Source: Rossellomorea sp. AcN35-11 (GTDB taxonomy: Bacteria > Bacillota > Bacilli > Bacillales > Bacillaceae_B). Taken from it: a stretch of DNA of 64,000 nucleotides. The position numbers and the translations under genes were made by a program. The notes beneath the pieces were generated by a model, which did no database searches, was not told where the DNA came from, and saw nothing but the letters and a program-made list of their open reading frames with translations. The stretch spans positions 434,001 to 498,000 of the forward strand of contig CP128836.1 in the NCBI GenBank assembly GCA_030388825.1, read 5' to 3'. Below are positions 59,089 to 64,000 of the stretch, one piece after another; position 1 is the stretch's first letter; every line of letters starts with the position of its first letter.

Positions 59089-59958
59089 TCAATCGTAAAC
59101 TTCAATTAAAACAGGTGTCCTAAGATAACCTCGTCTTGTTAATCCTCTTGTTTTTACAGTAGCCTTAATAGGATACTTAAACCTTACGTGCATTTTGTTT
59201 TCATCAAGGACGACTGACTCCTTATGGACTTTAATGCGTTGCTCCTTTGTAGAGAATTCAATGACTCCCGCTGACCGTAAAAGACCATCTTCCTCAAAAG
59301 AGCAGAGAAACCCCTTAGTTTCTTTCTGTATGCCGGTAATAACCACCTCAAAGTACTCATAGCGAATGATCTTCAACCATTCCTCAGTGCGTTTGCCCGG
59401 GTAATACAAACCTGATTTTCGCTTCGCTACACAACCCTCTAACTGCATCTCCACGATCTTATTAAAATACGTTTCACCATAATTATGTATAAACTGTACT
59501 GGCTGCATGTAATTAGAAGGGGGGAGGACCTTTTGGAGTATATCTTTTCTGTCCAATAAAGGAAGGTTGAACAAACACCTATCTTTCAAGTACAGAATAT
59601 CAAATACCATGTATATAACAGGGTTTGTATTTACGGCCAACTTAATTTTCAAATCATTCGTTAATCTGAACCGCTCCATGACTAATTCCAAATCATCTTT
59701 CTTTGATTCTGAATCGATACAGATCAATTCACCGTCTAACACAACATTTTCATTAAATTTTATAGAACTGATTTCAGGGAATCTTTTAGTACATTCCGTT
59801 TTATGTCGTGTATACAGGTGATTTTGACCTTCGAAGGACGAGAGGACCAAACGGATCCCATCACTTTTCCACTCAAATATATAATCATCTGAAGAGAAGG
59901 CATTTGTTGACTGCAACAACATTGGCCAAATAAACAATACAAACACCAACTTTATCAT
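59089..59958 (-). CDS. ATP-dependent DNA ligase (phage/repair type)
   Basis: This 289-residue protein has the ligase nucleotidyltransferase motifs: motif I YIFEWKSDGIRL with Lys 31 as the adenylation site, motif III VLDGELICID, motif IIIa VFDILYL, motif IV LEGCVAKRKSGLY and motif V EEWLKI. A C-terminal OB domain contains MHVRFKYPIKATVKTRGLTRRGYLR. It is similar in size to SP-beta LigB/LigD-ligase-like enzymes and seals DNA nicks. No Ku or primase partner is seen. The N-terminal hydrophobic stretch corresponds to the normal IxPML region, not a signal peptide. Confidence 0.88.
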   Translation of the reverse strand: MIKLVFVLFIWPMLLQSTNAFSSDDYIFEWKSDGIRLVLSSFEGQNHLYTRHKTECTKRFPEISSIKFNENVVLDGELICIDSESKKDDLELVMERFRLTNDLKIKLAVNTNPVIYMVFDILYLKDRCLFNLPLLDRKDILQKVLPPSNYMQPVQFIHNYGETYFNKIVEMQLEGCVAKRKSGLYYPGKRTEEWLKIIRYEYFEVVITGIQKETKGFLCSFEEDGLLRSAGVIEFSTKEQRIKVHKESVVLDENKMHVRFKYPIKATVKTRGLTRRGYLRTPVLIEVYD

Positions 59959-60014
59959 ATTCGTTTTTTATGATTGCCATCAAAACAGCCCCAAGAAGGA
60001 TGAGACCACTTAAT

Positions 60015-60815
60015 CTAACCGTTTTTCGTTACTGTATGCACACAAATGGACTGTAATATTTCATTGGGTAACTGTAAGAGCTTTACGGCCAAGACATCTT
60101 TTTGGCTGAGCTCGAACCATTCACCATTTATATGCTGTTTGTAGAAATGAGAGTGTAACAATCTCTCTGTCTTTAGTCTATCCTCTGAATAGATAGCACG
60201 AACAAATTCTAGTGGATAGGGAACGCCTACAACCAACTCCGACAATCTTCTATCCAGGTTATTTGTACTTCCTATTTTTATATGTGATTGGAGGTCATCA
60301 GAGTTTTTATTTTCTCTAATAAAGTATATAAACCCACCATTAATACCCTTCTTAATCGATTTTGTATGAGGTTTTATTCTTTTATTAAGAGAACCTTTGG
60401 CGAGAACACCACTTATAAAAGAATGATACTTTGAATATTCTTTTGCATTTAGGATTGTTCGAAGTGTCTTCCGATCCGAGGGAGAGTTCCTGTCTATAAG
60501 TGCATTCAGCAAAACCCTGAAGGGATCTTCGCCTTTATTCTTAATGCCATCGTACAATCTATTCCTGTTATCACTATTCTTCTTAAAAGGGTTCTTTTTT
60601 AACTTCTTTTTCAGTATGTAAACCGAAGAAACTTCTTTTAATAATGGTCCTGGAATTAAAAAGAAGAACCTTTCAAAGGCCTTTCTATCCTTCTTTTCAC
60701 GCAGTTTTTCCTGACTATCCAAATATACCACTCCTAAAACGTATATCTTTATAATCTGCAATTTTCTAAGAAATATCCTTCTTAGAAGCGAAGGTATATC
60801 CAGAAAGGATTTCAC
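60015..60815 (-). CDS. T5orf172/MUG113 (GIY-YIG) nuclease domain protein
   Basis: The C-terminal domain (about 150-240) has the T5orf172 pattern: GFIYFIREN, HIKIGSTNNLDRRLSELVVG and FVRAIYSEDRLKTERLLHSHF, then HINGEWFELS. The N-terminal 140 residues are very basic and probably bind DNA. Likely a mobile-element nuclease. GTG start with a weak ribosome site; a later start is possible. Confidence 0.75.
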   Translation of the reverse strand: MKSFLDIPSLLRRIFLRKLQIIKIYVLGVVYLDSQEKLREKKDRKAFERFFFLIPGPLLKEVSSVYILKKKLKKNPFKKNSDNRNRLYDGIKNKGEDPFRVLLNALIDRNSPSDRKTLRTILNAKEYSKYHSFISGVLAKGSLNKRIKPHTKSIKKGINGGFIYFIRENKNSDDLQSHIKIGSTNNLDRRLSELVVGVPYPLEFVRAIYSEDRLKTERLLHSHFYKQHINGEWFELSQKDVLAVKLLQLPNEILQSICVHTVTKNG

Positions 60816-60847
60816 CTTAAGCTTGGTAATGAATAAGCCTTACAGGT

Positions 60848-61429
60848 ATGATAAGATACAAATGTTACATAAACACAAAAGGGAAGTATCATATAGTTTG
60901 TAATTCACAGGGGGGAGTAGTAATCAATAACAGGGTAATTTTGATTATCATTAGTATAGGTTTGTTATTTCTTAGTGCATGTAAGAACGAAAGTGAAATA
61001 AATATCCTCAAAGAAGAAATGGCCGCCCATTCTTACACATTCAATGAACCAACTTCCTTTCCATTTGTAGTTAATGAAGTTTCAACAGAAATGGATATAA
61101 AACAAGTGGATTCATTACATCAATTCATATTTTATTATGGAAACAATGAAACTACTCAACAACTGAAATACATAGTTAGTAGAGTGGTTGGAGAGAAAAA
61201 AGATAATCTAATTTCCGAAAAAGACAAGGAAAGTTCTATTGAATATACACTTGAAAACGGAAGAACTGCATACTTTACAGAAGATGAAAGCTCACAATCT
61301 ATATGGTGGGCAAGCGAAAATGGTTTTCTTTCACGTTTTATGTACTTCACCAATAAAAACAGAACCGGTTTAGGGGAATACAGACTTGAAGTGGAAGATT
61401 TCATTGAGTTGGCCAATCAGGTACAATAA
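60848..61429 (+). CDS. Lipoprotein, start uncertain
   Basis: The signal peptide (VILIIISIGLLFLSAC, lipobox LSAC) begins near 60932. The best ribosome site is GGGGGGAG at 60910-60917, with ATC at 60923 as the codon at normal spacing; the only upstream standard start is ATG 60848, which would put 25 polar residues before the signal. The mature domain (about 150 residues) is alpha/beta with WWASENGFLSRFMYF. Function unknown. Confidence 0.6.
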   Translation: MIRYKCYINTKGKYHIVCNSQGGVVINNRVILIIISIGLLFLSACKNESEINILKEEMAAHSYTFNEPTSFPFVVNEVSTEMDIKQVDSLHQFIFYYGNNETTQQLKYIVSRVVGEKKDNLISEKDKESSIEYTLENGRTAYFTEDESSQSIWWASENGFLSRFMYFTNKNRTGLGEYRLEVEDFIELANQVQ

Positions 61430-61497
61430 TAACTCACTTACGGATATTAAATGTCACAACAAATTCAATCATCATGGCAATCCTTCATCACCATTGA

Positions 61498-61503
61498 TAT
61501 AAT
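61498..61503 (+). promoter_or_regulatory. Extended -10 promoter for the 61750 leader
   Basis: TGATATAAT; -35 weak (TGGCAA). It starts a leader of about 240 nt. Confidence 0.5.
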
Positions 61504-61630
61504 ATTTATATAGAGATTTTAATTATTTACGAACACACCTTCATGCGATAGTGTGTTAATGTACACCCAGGGTTTGTTGGAGGGTAAAAATTACATATTA
61601 AAATGATTGCTTTCTTTAGTTAGAAAGTCC

Positions 61631-61701
61631 AAGGCTCATATGAGTATCGATTTCATTTCTGTTTGAAACAAACGGAAAATCGGCACCATATGGGCTTTTT
61701 T
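61631..61701 (+). terminator. Leader terminator (candidate attenuator)
   Basis: AAGGCTCATATG pairs with CATATGGGCTTTT, with inner CTGTTTG/CAAACGG, then T run. An earlier hairpin ACACAC.../GTGTGT lies at about 61532-61558. Ribosome site TTAGGAGG follows at 61734. Confidence 0.75.
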
Positions 61702-61749
61702 GCTCTCTAAAACAAACTACTTTACGGACTTACTTAGGAGGAAAAAACA

Positions 61750-61941
61750 ATGAAGACTCAAAAAGAACTTATTAAAAAGGCTGTAGAATTTGCAATCGAT
61801 CGGATCTGTGATGATATTAATGAATTAGATGAGTGCTTGGAAACTAGAGATTATGGAAAGATTCAACGAGTGACATTAGAAAGAAAAATGGTACGTTTGA
61901 AATCGGACTTAGAAGACTTTAAAGCAGTCGAACTCAACTAA
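61750..61941 (+). CDS. Hypothetical helical protein, 63 aa
   Basis: MKTQKELIKKAVEFAIDRIC and further charged helices. Strong ribosome site AGGAGGAAAAAAC. Not recognised. Confidence 0.6.
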   Translation: MKTQKELIKKAVEFAIDRICDDINELDECLETRDYGKIQRVTLERKMVRLKSDLEDFKAVELN

Positions 61942-61979
61942 CAGAACATTAACATAAAGAGGCATTGGAGGACACTACA

Positions 61980-62204
61980 ATGGACGAGAGATTTGAAGGT
62001 TATATTCAGGAACTATTAGCAGGGAAGAGAGTTACTATTGCTGCCGATGATAGGTACGGCGATTTTATAAGATATGTAGAAAATTCAGGTGACGAGGTTC
62101 ACTCCAAATTCAAAAAATATTACCAAAGAGAATTTAAAGATGTTGATGATGAAGCAATCACAGTAGTAGTTGAAATGTGGCTGGAGCTTCCAAAAGCAAG
62201 CTGA
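61980..62204 (+). CDS. Hypothetical protein, 74 aa
   Basis: ATG 61980 behind GGAGGACACTACA. Helical, acidic (RFEGYIQELLAGKRVTIAAD). Co-transcribed with the 61750 gene. Confidence 0.6.
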   Translation: MDERFEGYIQELLAGKRVTIAADDRYGDFIRYVENSGDEVHSKFKKYYQREFKDVDDEAITVVVEMWLELPKAS

Positions 62205-62216
62205 ATGCAGAGAAAT

Positions 62217-62244
62217 GAACGGGCTATTAGTCCGGTCTTTTTTT
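62217..62244 (+). terminator. Intrinsic terminator
   Basis: ACGGGC/GTCCGGT-type hairpin with seven T residues. Confidence 0.7.
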
Positions 62245-62326
62245 ATGTTCAATACAAAGTAATCATAATAGTGTTATGGTAAACTAGCGAAGTGTTTTCC
62301 AATGAAACGAGGGGGGAAGGAGAAAC

Positions 62327-62356
62327 ATGATAGTATGTACGTTAGTTGGATGGTAG
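62327..62356 (+). CDS. Putative 9-residue leader peptide
   Basis: MIVCTLVGW behind GGGGGGAAGGAG, upstream of the 62393 gene. Very short; kept only for the strong ribosome site. Confidence 0.25.
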   Translation: MIVCTLVGW

Positions 62357-62392
62357 AATTATACATAGATATCAAAGAGAGAAGGTGATGGA

Positions 62393-62803
62393 ATGGTTCT
62401 GAAGAGCATCTGGTTTAACTTAACTACAGCTAACAAAATCACACTACATAATATAGAAGAAATGATGACCAACGAAGGCTTTGATGTGAAATTTATCGAC
62501 GGACTACTTTACTCATTCAAGAAGAGAATTGAGGTCCACGGGGAAGACCAATTCAGAAAATGGATTTGTGAACTGAATTATACCTTGCCGGAAGAATTCC
62601 ACAATAAAGAAACTTGCCTCAGTGTTTATGAGAGATCCTCAGAATGGATTGAAGAGGAAATCCGCAGATTAGAAGCCGAAACTAGACTTTCCTGGACCGA
62701 GCAAGCAGCCGACTTAGAAATCGAAGATGAAAGAGCTTGCAAAGTTCAATTAGTCATAAGGCATAGGTTAACAGAGGTTATATCTGACATTTTGGACCAA
62801 TAA
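62393..62803 (+). CDS. Hypothetical protein, 136 aa
   Basis: AGAGAGAAGGTGATGGA precedes the ATG. Helical acidic protein (FKKRIEVHGEDQFRKWICEL). Not recognised. Confidence 0.65.
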   Translation: MVLKSIWFNLTTANKITLHNIEEMMTNEGFDVKFIDGLLYSFKKRIEVHGEDQFRKWICELNYTLPEEFHNKETCLSVYERSSEWIEEEIRRLEAETRLSWTEQAADLEIEDERACKVQLVIRHRLTEVISDILDQ

Positions 62804-62832
62804 TAAAACGGCACGAAAGGGAGGGGATTTTA

Positions 62833-63327
62833 ATGAAAAAGATATTGGCTTTTACCTTACCCATCCTTATTATCTTAATAATGATCTTTATTTATAGGGA
62901 ATACGATAAGAGGAGCAGGGCATTTCCTTCACCAGATGCTGCTCTAACAAATCTAACTGAAGACAAATATAAAGTAAGGGAAATCATCTCCACTGAGTAT
63001 TTTGATAACACTGCATATATATTTTATTATGTGGATTATGCAGAGCCGGATTACTTAGAGGTATCTAAGTTCATTAAGAAAGAATATGGATGGGAGAATG
63101 ATGGGGTATTTGCGATCGGGAATGTAAGTAAAAGCAACATAGGGGATTCAATGGGAACTGATGGGACCTTAATGAGATTTTCTAATAACAATACAGAGGA
63201 CTATAACGTAAGCGAGAACAACGTTTCTATAGTTCCTGTAGGGAGAGAAATGTACATTCACTTATTCCATGGACTTTCACCAGGGGAACAAAGTATCATA
63301 CAATCCCTACCCATCGATACTGAGTAA
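62833..63327 (+). CDS. Membrane-anchored hypothetical protein, 164 aa
   Basis: N-terminal helix FTLPILIILIMIFIYREY, then SPDAALTNLTEDKYKVREII and a strand-rich domain. The layout resembles the 3823 gene product (anchor, ...EEAIAKTVPYDVKDII, beta domain), so they may share ancestry. GGGAGGGGA precedes the ATG. Confidence 0.65.
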   Translation: MKKILAFTLPILIILIMIFIYREYDKRSRAFPSPDAALTNLTEDKYKVREIISTEYFDNTAYIFYYVDYAEPDYLEVSKFIKKEYGWENDGVFAIGNVSKSNIGDSMGTDGTLMRFSNNNTEDYNVSENNVSIVPVGREMYIHLFHGLSPGEQSIIQSLPIDTE

Positions 63328-63437
63328 GAGAAGGAAATTACGGTTATATCAGGTTTTAGTTCTATTGATGACGTTATGTACGAAGCAGCTACCCAAGTTA
63401 TATAGATAATTAAATTTTAACTCAGAGCACAATTTCC

Positions 63438-63487
63438 ACCATAAAAAGCCATGATTTTCAAAATAGAAATCATGGCTTTTTTATGGT
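63438..63487. terminator. Bidirectional terminator
   Basis: ACCATAAAAAGCCATGATTT and AAATCATGGCTTTTTTATGG pair over about 20 bases between convergent genes. Confidence 0.9.
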
Positions 63488-63494
63488 GCTAATG

Positions 63495-64000
63495 CTATTT
63501 ATCTTTTAATTTCTTTCTGCGCTCTCCTAGAGCCTCTGCAGCTCTTCTTGCTTTTTCTTGAGTAGAGTGGACGTAAAGCATGGTTGTAGAAGTCGAAGTA
63601 TGGCCTAGCTGTTCCATTACTAACGTCAAATCTTTAGTTTCTTCAAGAAGGTTGGTTGCATATGTATGTCTCAATTTATGCGGACTCATTGCAACATTAT
63701 TATTAAAAACTTTAGTGTATTTCCTTACTAAGTCTTGAATGGTTCTAATAGAGAGAGGGGAGGTTTTCCCGTTATATATTGTTACGAAGACATATTCATG
63801 ACCTTCATTGCCAGCTTTATATCTGTCTTTACGCACCTCCAAATATTCACGTAGATCTTCCATAGCATCCGGGATCACTTGAACAACATCAGTTTTATCG
63901 CCTTTACGGATTACTTTAATACGATTAGTTTCGAAGTTTATGTCACGAAGCCTCAAATCCGCTAATTCATTCAAACGAACTCCACTGGACAGAAAAACTG
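63495..64000 (-). CDS. Tyrosine recombinase/integrase, C-terminal part (runs off the window)
   Basis: The visible part is SSGVRLNELADLRLRDI (catalytic Arg region), KVIRKGDKTDVVQV (Lys), HKLRHTYATNLL (His-x-x-Arg) and LGHTSTSTTMLYVH (His and nucleophile Tyr), in the right order for a XerC/XerD-like recombinase. The frame stays open to 64000, so the N-terminal SAM-like domain lies outside the window. It may resolve replicon multimers or catalyse integration. Confidence 0.9.
   Translation of the reverse strand, partial: VFLSSGVRLNELADLRLRDINFETNRIKVIRKGDKTDVVQVIPDAMEDLREYLEVRKDRYKAGNEGHEYVFVTIYNGKTSPLSIRTIQDLVRKYTKVFNNNVAMSPHKLRHTYATNLLEETKDLTLVMEQLGHTSTSTTMLYVHSTQEKARRAAEALGERRKKLKDK

Overview
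The window is AT-rich Bacillota DNA, most likely from a large accessory replicon (megaplasmid or phage-plasmid) of a Bacillaceae host. Supporting features are strong AGGAGG-type ribosome sites, Bacillus-type SigI/RsgI, AbrB, MreB and RodA homologues, a GntP permease plus 3-hydroxybutyrate dehydrogenase pair, and Bacillus-like tRNAs. The replicon signs are a large tRNA array, a homing endonuclease, GIY-YIG nucleases, a phage/repair-type ATP-dependent DNA ligase, a VirB4/HerA-like ATPase, a polyvalent-type zinc protease, a tyrosine recombinase and long runs of tiny unassigned genes. No rRNA gene, CRISPR array or recognised replication initiator is present.

Layout. 0-8 kb: end of a transporter, a broken mgtC, an alpha/beta hydrolase, a secreted nuclease lipoprotein, and the GntP/3-hydroxybutyrate dehydrogenase pair. 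7.8-8.15 kb: a candidate large structured RNA closed by a long helix. 8.2-12.5 kb: a frameshifted small membrane protein, a frameshifted mreB-like gene and sigI-rsgI. 12.6-15.3 kb: a PD-(D/E)XK nuclease, a membrane-HD protein and small genes. 15.3-22 kb: a one-directional cassette-like array of small membrane proteins, two P-loop kinase-like proteins, a GNAT acetyltransferase and a HAD phosphatase, separated by related multi-hairpin repeats and interrupted by an IS110/IS1111 element. 22.6-30.3 kb: a stand-alone DUF262 protein, a two-gene operon of very large unknown proteins, a YHYH surface protein and a GIY-YIG nuclease. 30.3-41 kb: small genes in repeat-rich DNA, with a recurring GGAGCGGGT 9-mer, helically phased CAGAA repeats and hairpin/ribosome-site modules. 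40-46.6 kb: tightly packed small genes ending in rodA. 46.8-51.2 kb: a polyvalent-type zinc protease, twin 31-residue membrane microproteins and a second zinc protease. 52.2-56.6 kb: 22 tRNA genes interspersed with an RNase HI, an RNase M5-like TOPRIM protein and a composite homing endonuclease. 56.7-64 kb: another nuclease, a surface protein, DNA ligase, T5orf172 nuclease, small genes and a tyrosine recombinase cut by the window edge.

Two themes cut across the window. First, many genes (gntP, the 7142 gene, the 24209 operon, the 46836 gene, the twin microproteins, the 61750 gene and a mini-gene at 22280) have an intrinsic terminator between the promoter or leader and the ribosome site, which suggests widespread transcription attenuation. 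Second, at least a dozen genes are broken by single-base indels, mostly in homopolymers. Restoring one base gives a coherent protein in each case, so consensus sequencing errors are the simplest explanation, although real decay cannot be excluded.
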